64,000 nt of DNA, taken from the NCBI RefSeq assembly GCF_028882275.1, contig NZ_JARBUT010000012.1, positions 124,001 to 188,000 on the forward strand. Direction: 5' to 3'. The DNA is from Nocardiopsis sp. N85 (GTDB lineage Bacteria > Actinomycetota > Actinomycetes > Streptosporangiales > Streptosporangiaceae). Positions 1-8,430 of this stretch are shown piece by piece; within the stretch, counting starts at the first letter, position 1, and each line of letters begins with the position of its first letter. A model generated the notes under the pieces. The model had not been told where the DNA came from. It did not search any database and saw nothing but the letters and a program-made list of their open reading frames with translations. The translations under genes were made by a program, and so were the position numbers.

Positions 1-1
1 G

Positions 2-1024
2 CTCATCGAGATCCTGGAGACCGTCGGCCCACCCCTGCGCCGCCCCCGCGACGAGGAGGGGGAGCGGCGACGGCTCCGCGAGCAGATCCTCGCCCCCGCC
101 CGCGACAGCCCCCTCAACGCCGCCGACTGGTACCGGACCTGGCTGGAGCGGATCTCCGGCGACGGCACGGTCACCAAACTCGCGAACCGGGGCGATACCG
201 ATCGGCTGCGCCGGGCCGTGCGGATCCTGGAGGTCGTCGACGCCCGCACCGACACCGCGCCACCGCTGCCCCTGCCGTCCCTGGCGGCCACGGCCACCGG
301 CGACACCAAGGCCCTGGAACACCGCACCCCGCTGGCCACCCTCGTCCTGAGCGCTCTCGTCGAGCGCACCGGCCTGCCCCGGGCCGACACGGCCGAGGCG
401 ACCCGCGCCCTGTGGGAGGCCCACGGTGTCATCGGCGACGACCTCGCCAGCCGTGTCCTGGTCCTGGGCCTGCCCGCCGAGGGAGCCGGACTGGGGGAGT
501 GGCTCACCGACGCCGCCGCCCGGGGCGTCCCCTTCCAGGTCACCCTCCACCAGCTCGTCACCCTGCCGATCACGGTGACCGCCCCGGTCGTGTCCGTCTG
601 TGAGAACCCCGCGGTCCTGCGTCGCGCCGCCGACGGGCTCGGCGCCGCCTGCGCCCCGCTGCTGTGCACCGAGGGCTGGCCCTCGGCGGCCTTCCACCGC
701 CTGGCCGCCGCCATCCGCGCCGGCGGGGGCCGGCTGCGCTACCACGGCGACTTCGACGCCGCCGGAATCGCGATGGCCCGGTACGCGATCGACCGCCACG
801 GCGCCTCCCCGTGGCGCATGTCGGCCGCCGACTACACCGCCCACGTCGACGACGTGTTCCCCGCACTCACCGGCGCCGGGCCCACCCCCTGGGATCCGGC
901 GCTCGCCCAGGCGATGACCCGACACGGACGCGCCGTCCACGAGGAGTCCGTCGACGACGATCTCCTACGGGACCTGGTCCGGGATCCGGCACCGGCTTTG
1001 CCCGCGCCGGAGGATGCGATGTGA
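2..1024 (+). CDS. jetD: JetD-like Toprim nuclease of a type II Wadjet system (5' partial)
   Basis: The frame is open from the left edge, so the N-terminus lies outside the window; about 340 residues are visible. The C-terminal part matches the DUF2399/TIGR02679 type: a glutamate in SVCENPAVL followed by an acidic patch in HGDFDAAGIA, the layout of a Toprim metal site. In type II Wadjet this protein is the nuclease that cuts circular plasmid DNA handled by the SMC-like JetABC complex. JetA, JetB and JetC (DUF2397, DUF2398, TIGR02680) would be expected just upstream in the same direction and cannot be seen here. The assignment rests on remembered motifs; another Toprim protein of the TopVIA type is the main alternative. 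Confidence 0.75.
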   Translation, partial: LIEILETVGPPLRRPRDEEGERRRLREQILAPARDSPLNAADWYRTWLERISGDGTVTKLANRGDTDRLRRAVRILEVVDARTDTAPPLPLPSLAATATGDTKALEHRTPLATLVLSALVERTGLPRADTAEATRALWEAHGVIGDDLASRVLVLGLPAEGAGLGEWLTDAAARGVPFQVTLHQLVTLPITVTAPVVSVCENPAVLRRAADGLGAACAPLLCTEGWPSAAFHRLAAAIRAGGGRLRYHGDFDAAGIAMARYAIDRHGASPWRMSAADYTAHVDDVFPALTGAGPTPWDPALAQAMTRHGRAVHEESVDDDLLRDLVRDPAPALPAPEDAM

Positions 1025-1073
1025 CCCCACCGGGCATGAGTTCCTGAGCGCGGAGTACAGGGAAGGCGGGCGC

Positions 1074-1664
1074 ATGGACGGACACCCACCCCCGGAGGAG
1101 GGACCCGGAGCGGGTCGGCCGCCACGCTGGGCCCCGCCGCCGCCCGTCACGCCCTCGGCCCCCGGCCCGGGCTGGAGCGTTCCGCCGCCGCCCGGCGGAC
1201 CGGTACCGCCCGGTGTCCCGGTCGGGGGACCGGGCGGGGTCCCGACCCCGCCCCCTCCGCCCGCCAAGGGTGTGCCCCCGCTGCTCACCCTCGTCATCGG
1301 ACTCCTGAGCGGTCTGCTCCTGGGCGTGGGCGCCACCCTCCTGTTCACCTCCCTGGACCTGCGCCCACGTCCCTTCGAGGCGGCCCTGGACACGTGCGGC
1401 CTCACCGATCACCCCGACGCCCAGGTCGGTGACGAGGGGCGCTCCCTGTTCCTCCAGCACCAGGGCGCCACCGACGTCACCGGTCTCACCGACGACGAAC
1501 TCGACTGCGTCCTCACCGAACTGGACGCCCCCGACAGCCTCTTCGTCGAGATGGGCCAGACCCGTGCCCTGGACGGCCGCCAGCGCCTGGAATGGGACGG
1601 CATCGAGGCGACCTGGAGTTACCACCCCGACGACGGACTGGACACCCAGCTGGTCGCCCACTGA
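1074..1664 (+). CDS. Proline-rich single-pass membrane protein, unknown function
   Basis: A 196-residue protein. The first 65 residues are dominated by Pro and Gly (runs such as PPPPP), followed by one hydrophobic segment at about residues 69-92 and then a roughly 100-residue acidic domain that would face outside. The ATG at 1074 was preferred over an in-frame ATG at 1014 because it follows a purine-rich GGGAAGGCGGG and avoids overlapping the upstream gene. Pro-rich cytoplasmic tail, one membrane segment and a small extracellular domain form a common actinomycete arrangement, but no specific family was recognised. It follows the jetD-like gene by 49 bases and may be co-transcribed with it; no functional link is evident. 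Confidence 0.7.
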   Translation: MDGHPPPEEGPGAGRPPRWAPPPPVTPSAPGPGWSVPPPPGGPVPPGVPVGGPGGVPTPPPPPAKGVPPLLTLVIGLLSGLLLGVGATLLFTSLDLRPRPFEAALDTCGLTDHPDAQVGDEGRSLFLQHQGATDVTGLTDDELDCVLTELDAPDSLFVEMGQTRALDGRQRLEWDGIEATWSYHPDDGLDTQLVAH

Positions 1665-1767
1665 CCCCCGAGGACTACCCTGACGTGGCGGTGTCGACCC
1701 CGACCGGGGCGGCGACCGCCCGGGGGACGTCCCGTCCACCCCGGGGAACACACTGGGAAGCGAACCG

Positions 1768-2718
1768 ATGACCCTCATCAAGAACATCGCCGACTTCGCC
1801 GGCCGATGGTTCGCCCTGCTCGTCCTCGGCGGGGCCGTGTTCGGCCTCCTCCTGCCGGAACAGACCGCGCACATCGCCCCGTACACACCGCTTCTGCTCG
1901 GCGTGATCATGTTCGGGATGGGCCTCACCATGCGCCCGTCCGACTTCGCGATCGTCGCCCGCCACCCCAGGGCCGTCCTCCTGGGCGTACTGGTGCAGTA
2001 CACGGTCATGCCGACCCTGGCCTGGGGCATCGCCCACCTGCTCGACCTGCCGCCGATGCTCGCCGTCGGCATGATCCTGGTCGGCGCCGCCCCCGGCGGC
2101 ACCGCCTCCAACGTCATCGTCTACCTGGCCCGCGGGGACGTCGCCCTCTCGGTCGCGATGACCTCCGTCTCCACGATGCTCGCCCCGTTCCTGACCCCGC
2201 TCCTGGTCCTGACCCTGGCGAACTCGACCCTCCCGGTCCCCGCGGGCGCCCTGTTCCTGTCGATCCTCCAGATCGTCCTGGGCCCCGTCATCGCCGGCCT
2301 CCTCCTGCGCATGGCCGTGCCCGCCCTGGTCGAACGCCTCCTGCCGGCGATGCCCCTGGTCTCGGTCTCGGGCATCGTCATCGTCGTCGCCGGCATCGTG
2401 GGGGCCAACGCCGACGCGGTGCTGGGCACCGGCCTGCTCGTGGCGCTCGCCGTCATCCTGCACAACACGTGCGGTCTGGGCCTGGGCTACCTGGTCGCCG
2501 TGATCGGTCGTCTGCCCGACACCGCCCGCCGAGCGGTCGCCGTCGAGGTGGGGATGCAGAACTCCGGACTGGCCGTCGCCCTGGCCACCGCCCACTTCTC
2601 CCCGCTCGCCGCCCTGCCGGGGGCGCTGTTCTCCGTCTGGCACAACATGTCCGGTTCGGTCCTGGCCACCTACTGGGCCCGCCGCTCGCCGAGGAACGCC
2701 CCGGTCCCGTCCCCGTGA
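1768..2718 (+). CDS. Bile acid:sodium symporter (BASS) family transporter
   Basis: A 316-residue, almost wholly hydrophobic protein with about nine to ten membrane segments. The stretches GGTASNVIVYLARGDVAL and EVGMQNSGLAVAL are the two conserved Na+-binding crossover motifs of the BASS family (10 TMS fold, ASBT/YocS-like). Members import organic anions such as pantoate, keto-acids or bile acids with sodium; the substrate cannot be read from sequence. The start at 1768 follows GGGAAGCG at good spacing, and the length fits the bacterial branch of the family. It seems to be transcribed alone. Confidence 0.9.
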   Translation: MTLIKNIADFAGRWFALLVLGGAVFGLLLPEQTAHIAPYTPLLLGVIMFGMGLTMRPSDFAIVARHPRAVLLGVLVQYTVMPTLAWGIAHLLDLPPMLAVGMILVGAAPGGTASNVIVYLARGDVALSVAMTSVSTMLAPFLTPLLVLTLANSTLPVPAGALFLSILQIVLGPVIAGLLLRMAVPALVERLLPAMPLVSVSGIVIVVAGIVGANADAVLGTGLLVALAVILHNTCGLGLGYLVAVIGRLPDTARRAVAVEVGMQNSGLAVALATAHFSPLAALPGALFSVWHNMSGSVLATYWARRSPRNAPVPSP

Positions 2719-2836
2719 TCACAACCGCCTACCCGGGCACGATCACGACCACACCTGTACTCGATGTCCTCAACCGGACAGTATTCTCCGGGTGATCATC
2801 TGACATCGGAGAGTGATGCTTGGCAGGCTGGTGCCC

Positions 2837-3028
2837 ATGCCTCGCATCCTCTCCGGCCTTCTCGCCCTGTCCCTGACCACGACCGGCGCCCACGTCCCCC
2901 TCACCCCGGCCCCGCCGCCCGCCCCCGCCCTGGCGGCACCCGCCCGGACCCGCGCGCACGAACCCGTCCGCCGCCCCGGACCCCGTCGCCGCCGACGGAT
3001 CCCCCACCCGCGCTGTCACCTCGACTGA
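2837..3028 (+). CDS. Short signal-peptide-bearing ORF, possibly a frameshifted remnant
   Basis: An ATG at 2837 opens a 63-codon frame beginning with a good secretion signal (MPRILSGLLALSLTTTG, then a Pro/Ala stretch). After about residue 40 it turns into an Arg/Pro-rich tail with poor third-position GC, while the +1 frame from about 2962 keeps strong third-position GC and reads as ordinary coding sequence up to the convergent gene. A single-base shift near 2960 may have broken a small secreted protein. It overlaps the stop of the minus-strand membrane gene by 13 bases. It could equally be noise. Confidence 0.3.
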   Translation: MPRILSGLLALSLTTTGAHVPLTPAPPPAPALAAPARTRAHEPVRRPGPRRRRRIPHPRCHLD

Positions 3029-3525
3029 GGACGGAACACCCTCCGCAGCACGTCCACCACCAGCTGTCCGCCCACGACCAACGCCCCCAGGGCGAACAGC
3101 CCGCCCAGCCCGGAACAGAACGCGCCGATCAGCACCAGCATCACGATCGACGTCCCCGCCCCGCTGCCGAAACCCGCGTCGACGTAGGCGCGATCCCGCT
3201 CGGTCATCGACATCCACGTGTCCTCGCCGGGTAGCAGGCGCGCCTCGTCCACCCGCCCGGCCTCGCACGGACCGGAGGAGTGCACCCGCACCCCCTCCCG
3301 TGCGAGGCCGTCGCCGTCGGGCTCGAACGTCCCGTGGCACACCTCCCTGTTCCGCACCCGCTCCTCGTGGGTCACCGTCACCCGCCCGGTCTCCCCGGAG
3401 AACCCGTACGCGGCCCCCAACGACGCCCACTCGTACCCGACCACCTGAGCGCCCACCTGAAGGAGGAAATACGCCAGCACCCCGGCGACCAGCGCCAACC
3501 CCGCCCGCCCTATCGGCGAGGTCAC
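3016..3525 (-). CDS. Two-helix membrane protein with extracytoplasmic loop, unknown function
   Basis: About 169 residues from a GTG at 3525. One hydrophobic segment lies near the N-terminus (LALVAGVLAYFLLQVGAQVV) and a second near the C-terminus, enclosing a polar loop of about 80 residues with two cysteines (EVCHGTF, SGPCEAG) that could pair outside the cell. This layout resembles unassigned actinomycete DUF-type membrane proteins. The start is uncertain: no strong ribosome site is visible, and another in-frame GTG lies ten codons upstream. The much longer open frame through 4641 is antisense to the hydrolase gene and is not believed. No partner gene suggests a role. Confidence 0.55.
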   Translation of the reverse strand: MTSPIGRAGLALVAGVLAYFLLQVGAQVVGYEWASLGAAYGFSGETGRVTVTHEERVRNREVCHGTFEPDGDGLAREGVRVHSSGPCEAGRVDEARLLPGEDTWMSMTERDRAYVDAGFGSGAGTSIVMLVLIGAFCSGLGGLFALGALVVGGQLVVDVLRRVFRPQSR

Positions 3526-3750
3526 CTCGTGCGCCCCCGGACCCCGTCCCACCGTCCACCCCGTTCCCGTCCGTCCGTCTCCGCTCTCATCCGACGCCCC
3601 CGGGCCCCCGTCGGTTCGGCCCTTCCCGGCCGCCCCCGGGATCAGGGAAACGACCCGTCCTCGGTCACCCACCGTTGACACCCGCTCACGGGGGATCGAT
3701 ATTCGGGAACCAGCGCGCTGCACACCCGCCCCCCCTGCCAGAGGACCCCC

Positions 3751-4611
3751 ATGCACCGACGACGAGCACCACGCCGCCTCGCGGCCCTGATCCTGGGAGC
3801 GCTGACGGCCCTCGCCCTGCTCCCGGCCGCCTCGACCACCGCCTCGGCGCAGAACGTCGTCGAGGCCGCCGGCGGCACCGGCCCCTACGACGCGGGATAC
3901 GTCACCACCTGGCGCCTGCGCGACCACACCGTCTACCGTCCCCTGACCCTGCCCACGAACGAGACCCTGCCCATCGTCGTGTGGGGCAACGGAGCCTGCC
4001 GCGCGGACGGCACCTGGTTCGAGAACGTGCTCACCGAGTTCGCCTCCCACGGCTTCCTCGTCATCGCCAACGGCCGCCCCGGCGGCACCGGCCGCACCGA
4101 CGCGGAGATGCTCACCGAGGCCATCGACTGGGCCGTCGCCGAGAACACCCGCCTCTTCGGCGAGTACCGGGGCCGCATCGACACCGGTCACATCGCCGTC
4201 ATGGGCCAGTCCTGCGGCGGACTGGAGACCTACGAGGTCGCCGACGACCCCCGGATCACCACCACCGTGCTCTGGAACAGCGGCCTGCTCACCGACCGCG
4301 ACGACCACCTCCTCGACGACCTGCACGCGCCCGTGGCCTACTTCACCGGCGGTCCGAGCGACATCGCCTACGCCAACGCCCTGGACGACTACGGAAAGCT
4401 CCCCGCCGGGCTGCCCGCCTTCATCGGCCACCTCGACGTCGGCCACTACGGCACCTTCGCCGAACCCAACGGCGGCGAGTACGGCCGGGTCGGCGCCGCC
4501 TGGCTCCGCTGGCACCTCAAGGACGACCCCACGGCCCGCGCCGAGTTCGTCGGCGACGCCTGCGGCCTGTGCTCCACCGACTGGGACATCGACCGCAAGA
4601 ACTGGTCCTGA
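3751..4611 (+). CDS. Secreted alpha/beta hydrolase (cutinase/PET-hydrolase-like fold)
   Basis: A 286-residue protein with a twin-Arg-rich N-terminus, a hydrophobic core and an Ala-Ser-Ala cleavage site around residues 30-34, so probably exported. The nucleophile elbow is GQSCGG (Gly-X-Ser-X-Gly with Cys after the Ser). The oxyanion-side strand reads IVVWGNGAC, and the catalytic His lies in GHYGTF near the C-terminus. Paired cysteines in DACGLC suggest a disulfide. Such dienelactone-hydrolase-like or polyesterase-like enzymes act on extracellular esters; the substrate is unknown. It stands alone and is followed by two hairpins. Confidence 0.8.
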   Translation: MHRRRAPRRLAALILGALTALALLPAASTTASAQNVVEAAGGTGPYDAGYVTTWRLRDHTVYRPLTLPTNETLPIVVWGNGACRADGTWFENVLTEFASHGFLVIANGRPGGTGRTDAEMLTEAIDWAVAENTRLFGEYRGRIDTGHIAVMGQSCGGLETYEVADDPRITTTVLWNSGLLTDRDDHLLDDLHAPVAYFTGGPSDIAYANALDDYGKLPAGLPAFIGHLDVGHYGTFAEPNGGEYGRVGAAWLRWHLKDDPTARAEFVGDACGLCSTDWDIDRKNWS

Positions 4612-4616
4612 CCCCC

Positions 4617-4715
4617 GTGCGGCCGCGCCGCCCACCGGCACGGCCGCACGGATCGAACGGCCTCGACGCCGGACCCCGCCGAGGCCCAGGCCCGGCCCTC
4701 ACCAGGGTCGGGCCT
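4617..4715. terminator. Double hairpin between convergent genes
   Basis: Two stem-loops fill the gap between the hydrolase stop (4611) and the stop of the minus-strand gene (4720). The first pairs GTGCGGCCG (4617-4625) with CGGCCGCAC (4641-4649). The second pairs AGGCCCGGCCCT (4688-4699) with AGGGTCGGGCCT (4704-4715), twelve pairs including one G-T wobble, around a four-base loop. Position and symmetry suit a bidirectional terminator. The second stem ends five bases from the minus-strand stop, which supports that gene being real. Confidence 0.65.
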
Positions 4716-4719
4716 CGCC

Positions 4720-5226
4720 CTACTCGCCCGGGAACCGGCAACCGAACCGCTCCAGGCGGCCGCACACCCGCTCCGACGCCTCCTCGGTGAACAGCGGCGC
4801 GAACCCCGGCCACGACACGAGCGCCTCCACGGTCGGGGCCGGCCGTCCCCGCTCCCACGGGTTCGCGCACCCCTCCGACACCTCGGGTACGTTCGGCGGC
4901 CCACGCCGTTTCGTGCGGGCCTGACTCCGAGGGCATTCCCGGAGCGCGTGCCCCGCCTCCCGAACGAGACCATCGAGCGCGCTCCCGCACCCATGACCAT
5001 CCACACCGCTCTCGGCCCCCATGTCGCGGAACCTGTGCCGTCCCCCACGGAAATGGCCGGATCCGGACGTGCCCTGAGCGGCGGCCCGGCACACGAGGAC
5101 GTGCGCGCCCCGGTCCCGTGCCAGGTGGGGCCGGTGTTCCGCCGCGAGGGCGCCCAGATCGCGCCACCGTGGCCGGACCACGGAACGCGAGGGGTACCGG
5201 AACCCCGTCTCAGGCTTCCGATACAT
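4720..5226 (-). CDS. Hypothetical protein, unrecognised
   Basis: A 168-codon frame read towards the terminator hairpin at 4688-4715. Third codon positions are mostly G or C in its first and last thirds (for example the EALVSWPGFAPLFTEE region), as expected for real coding DNA here, and less so in the middle around residues 90-105. No family was recognised. It has several cysteines and a final Glu-Arg-rich segment, and no membrane segment. The start is uncertain: the ATG at 5226 lies 75 bases from the divergent type VII operon, and internal GTG or ATG codons (the latter at 5022) are possible. Confidence 0.45.
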   Translation of the reverse strand: MYRKPETGFRYPSRSVVRPRWRDLGALAAEHRPHLARDRGAHVLVCRAAAQGTSGSGHFRGGRHRFRDMGAESGVDGHGCGSALDGLVREAGHALRECPRSQARTKRRGPPNVPEVSEGCANPWERGRPAPTVEALVSWPGFAPLFTEEASERVCGRLERFGCRFPGE

Positions 5227-5301
5227 TCTGCTCTCGGATCACCCGTCTCGGTAGCGAATGGAGCGCCACCCCGGGCCCAGACGGTGAAACGGAGCGAACC
5301 C

Positions 5302-5667
5302 ATGTCCACCTGGAACATCCAGCCGGCCGAGGTCGGCGCCATCCTCGACACCGTGTTCTCCCACATCGGGGACGAGGAGGGAACCAGCGGCCTGACCGGG
5401 GACACGGTCGACCTCGGAGATCACCTGGTCGACGCCGACACCCACGCCGCCAGCGCCCCGATCGGTCAGGCACTGAGCGAGTTCGCCGAACACTACTTCG
5501 GTGTCCTGGGGGAGGCGATCGGCCTGGCCTCCGGCGCGGTCAACGGGGCGGGAGAGGCGACCCTCCACTACGTCAACGGGAACCTGGAGATGGCCGCGGA
5601 GGCACAGGACGCCGTGATCGCCGCGGACCTGGAGGAAGAGAGACCACCCGGGGTCACCCTCCACTGA
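5302..5667 (+). CDS. DUF6507-type small helical protein, type VII secretion associated
   Basis: A 121-residue protein starting MSTWNIQPAEVG, with an all-helical pattern and conserved ALSEFAEHYF and GNLEMAAEAQ segments that recall DUF6507, a WXG100-like actinomycete family found beside type VII toxins. Such proteins probably act as secretion partners or chaperones of the long effector that follows. The ATG at 5302 was chosen because GGAG lies eight bases upstream. It is the first gene of an operon with the toxin (gap 38 bases), the immunity candidate and the DUF6177 gene. The family name is from memory; the role is inferred from position. Confidence 0.7.
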   Translation: MSTWNIQPAEVGAILDTVFSHIGDEEGTSGLTGDTVDLGDHLVDADTHAASAPIGQALSEFAEHYFGVLGEAIGLASGAVNGAGEATLHYVNGNLEMAAEAQDAVIAADLEEERPPGVTLH

Positions 5668-5705
5668 TCCGCCCGCAGCCCCCCACCCCCGATCCCCGAG
5701 AGCAC

Positions 5706-8402
5706 ATGACCACTTCCTCCCCCTGGGACAGCGGCGGCGCCTACGCCTGTCTTCCCAACGGCGCCGTCGACCCCTCGCTGATCCCCATCCCCGACGTGGA
5801 CCCCGACGAACTGGAGACCACGGCCACCCGGCTCACCGGGACCGCGGGCGATATCGGGCGGTCCGGTAGCGACATCACCGCCTCCTGGGCCGGCCTCGGC
5901 GGCGTCTACAGCGCACCCGAAGCCGAGACCCTCTTCGCGAAGATGGACCCGGTCGGCTCCCACACGCTCGACGCCCAAGAGGCGGTGGAGACCGTGGCCG
6001 ACGCCCTGTCGGAATTCGCCGCCGACGCCCGGGAGGCCAAGAGCAAGCTCGTCTCCCTCAAGAGCCAGGCCGAGACCCTGCGCGCCGACATCGGCACGGA
6101 CGAGGACTGGGCCGAGGACGACGACCTGCGGGACCGCAACAACTCCCTCAACAACCGGATCGCCTCGGCGGTCTTCGACTACCAGTACGCGGAACGGAAC
6201 TGCGCCAACAAGATCACCCGCCTCTTCGGCGGCACCTACTTCGCGGGGTGGTCCGAGTTGTCGCCCGAGGTTCCAGGCCGCACGGGCGACGGTCGAGAAA
6301 AGGTCTACTACGGCTCCTTCAAGCCCTTGGTCGACGCGGTCAACCCGTGGGGGAGCCCGGTGGACGCGCCGCCGGCCGGCGGTGTCCTCGGCGATGGGAT
6401 GGCCGCACTGGGCGACATGGGCATGGGGGCGCTGCTCGGTCTCGGCGCGGCCTCCGGTGTCTACCGGGACGGGAGGGCGGCCTACCCCTTCGGAACCGAG
6501 TGGCAGGAGAACATGGGTGCCCACTTCGGGGACCTGAAGGAGGGGTACGCGACCCTCACCGGTTTCTACGTCGACGGGCAGTGGACCGGCCATGAGTCGG
6601 TGGACGAGTGGTACGCGCATTTCAGGGGGCCCGCGGGTGAGCTCCTGGGATCGCTGGTCGCCTACGACCAGTGGGAGGAGCGTCCCGCCTACTCGATCAC
6701 CACCGGGGTCGCCAACGCGGCACTCATGGCCAGCGGGGTCGGAGTGTTCAAGTTCCTTCTCGATGGCCCGTCAGGGCTGGGCGGTGGACCGGACGGCCCC
6801 TCCGACTCCTCACGGGGCGGTGAGGGGTCGTCCGGAAACGGTGGCCTCTCCTCCGGAGACCGTCCCGGTGCCTCCTCACTCCCCGGACAGGAGGGCTTCG
6901 GCGCGGGGAACGACGGCGCGCCCTCCCTGAACGAGGTCCGGCAGACGCTGAGCGACCTCAACGACCTGAACGGGGCCGACCGCACCGAGGCACCGCACTC
7001 CACGGGGACGGGACCCGTCGATTCCGGTACCTCGAATGGTCAAGGCACGTCCGGAGCGGACACCGACATCCTGACCACACCCTCCGGAACGGCCGATACG
7101 ACCTCGCCTTCCACGTCGGTCGCAGGGGACACCGACAGGAACGCGAACGACCCGTGGACCGCCGCACCCGTCAACGGCACCGACCCGGCGCCCACTGCGA
7201 ACACCACGAACGGGGCCGATCCCTCGGCACGCACCGAAGGCACGAACGGAACCCGGTGGGCCGGCGGCACGGGTACGGCGAGCGTCGCGCACGGTACCGG
7301 CACGGTCGACGCGAACGCCCCCGATCCCGCCACCGTCGACCCGGGATCCGGCCCCGACGGAGGCGGGAACGGTGGAGGCGACCCCCAGGCCGTCACAGGC
7401 GGCCAGGACCCGAACGGCGGCCAGCAGGGCGGCTCCAACAGCGGTACCGGTACCTCTCCGACCGACAGCACCACCACGCACCCGGTGCCCGTGCCGCCGC
7501 CCGACCCGACCGCGTTCTACCCCGGGCATCTGGACGTGGATGGCATCCGGCGCTTCGCCGACGAGTCCGAGGTGGACGCCTACGCGCAGCAGGTGCTGCT
7601 GGACCCGACCGCCAACCCGCACGCCTTCGACAACCTGCCCGCCGAACAGCGTGAACTCGCTCTCGGTTACACGAGGAACTCATGGATCAACAGCGTTGCC
7701 AGGGCCGGCTCTCCCACAGAGGTGCAGAGGATTCTCGACAGGATGGTCGACTACACCCAGAGCAGGATCGCAGCGGGAGACGGGTCGAGTGTGGGGTGGG
7801 AGCTGTACGAACTCAATGGTCGCGTCCGTCCTACGGTGGCCGACCTGATGGCCGCGAGTACAAGAACCGACCTCACGGCCAACCAGAGAACTCTGATCCA
7901 AGACATTCTTACCGACGGGAGCCCGAAAGATCGCCTCTCCGGCTGGCTGAAGAGATCTGGATACGCGGGTCTGGCCGCCGAGATGAACGGGGGGACGTAC
8001 CCTGATGCGGCTGCCGTTGACGGCCTTCTCACCGGCTTGGACGCCGCGACCGACCGCCCGCTTCCCGAGAGCGTCGAGCTGGTGCGCGGGATGCACGGCA
8101 TCAACCACATGGTGGGATTCGACCCGAAGGACCCCAAAGGTGTGGAGGGTGAGCTTCAGACCGAGCATGGGTACATGTCGACCTCGCTTGGTTCCCAGCC
8201 CACCAGGGTCGACGGGAAACCCTTCCCGTATGTTATGAATCTGACTTTCGACACCGAGGCGCGGGGCCTGTGGATGGGAGAGAGGAGCGTTTACCCGTTC
8301 CAGAGAGAACTCATCCTTCCGAGAGGAACCCAGTACATCGTGGACCGGGTCGAGCCCGTGGGCGGAGGGTACGTTCTCGATGTCAGGATCGTCGGTTATT
8401 GA
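5706..8402 (+). CDS. Polymorphic toxin with C-terminal ADP-ribosyltransferase domain
   Basis: An 898-residue protein in three parts: an N-terminal helical region (about residues 1-370) with a WXG-like SWAGLGGVYSAPE stretch; a long Gly/Ser/Thr/Asp-rich linker (about 370-600); and a C-terminal domain with the R-S-E signature of ADP-ribosyltransferases, Arg794 in LVRGM, Ser825-Thr-Ser in YMSTSLG, and Gln866-X-Glu868 in FQRELILPRG. A Q-X-E rather than E-X-E turn is typical of C3-like enzymes that modify Asn or Gln rather than Arg. The toxin is presumably exported by a type VII route and NAD-dependent. The ATG at 5706 follows GAGAG. An immunity candidate begins 28 bases downstream. Confidence 0.85.
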   Translation: MTTSSPWDSGGAYACLPNGAVDPSLIPIPDVDPDELETTATRLTGTAGDIGRSGSDITASWAGLGGVYSAPEAETLFAKMDPVGSHTLDAQEAVETVADALSEFAADAREAKSKLVSLKSQAETLRADIGTDEDWAEDDDLRDRNNSLNNRIASAVFDYQYAERNCANKITRLFGGTYFAGWSELSPEVPGRTGDGREKVYYGSFKPLVDAVNPWGSPVDAPPAGGVLGDGMAALGDMGMGALLGLGAASGVYRDGRAAYPFGTEWQENMGAHFGDLKEGYATLTGFYVDGQWTGHESVDEWYAHFRGPAGELLGSLVAYDQWEERPAYSITTGVANAALMASGVGVFKFLLDGPSGLGGGPDGPSDSSRGGEGSSGNGGLSSGDRPGASSLPGQEGFGAGNDGAPSLNEVRQTLSDLNDLNGADRTEAPHSTGTGPVDSGTSNGQGTSGADTDILTTPSGTADTTSPSTSVAGDTDRNANDPWTAAPVNGTDPAPTANTTNGADPSARTEGTNGTRWAGGTGTASVAHGTGTVDANAPDPATVDPGSGPDGGGNGGGDPQAVTGGQDPNGGQQGGSNSGTGTSPTDSTTTHPVPVPPPDPTAFYPGHLDVDGIRRFADESEVDAYAQQVLLDPTANPHAFDNLPAEQRELALGYTRNSWINSVARAGSPTEVQRILDRMVDYTQSRIAAGDGSSVGWELYELNGRVRPTVADLMAASTRTDLTANQRTLIQDILTDGSPKDRLSGWLKRSGYAGLAAEMNGGTYPDAAAVDGLLTGLDAATDRPLPESVELVRGMHGINHMVGFDPKDPKGVEGELQTEHGYMSTSLGSQPTRVDGKPFPYVMNLTFDTEARGLWMGERSVYPFQRELILPRGTQYIVDRVEPVGGGYVLDVRIVGY

Positions 8403-8430
8403 TGTTCGGTTTTCTTCTTGTGGAGTTCCC

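Noticed and set aside
3526-4641. Long minus-strand open frame opposite the hydrolase, in phase with the membrane gene at 3016
   Set aside because: It is antisense to a clear secreted hydrolase and has Gly/Val-rich composition typical of reverse-complement reading of GC-rich genes. Only the part below 3525 has membrane-protein character.
5118-5705. In-frame N-terminal extension of the toxin
   Set aside because: It overlaps the DUF6507 gene in another frame and is Arg/Pro-rich. The ATG at 5706 has a ribosome site and begins normal codon use.
6876-7622. Minus-strand frame opposite the Gly/Thr-rich toxin linker
   Set aside because: It is a mirror of low-complexity linker sequence, with Val/Gly/Arg bias and no ribosome site.
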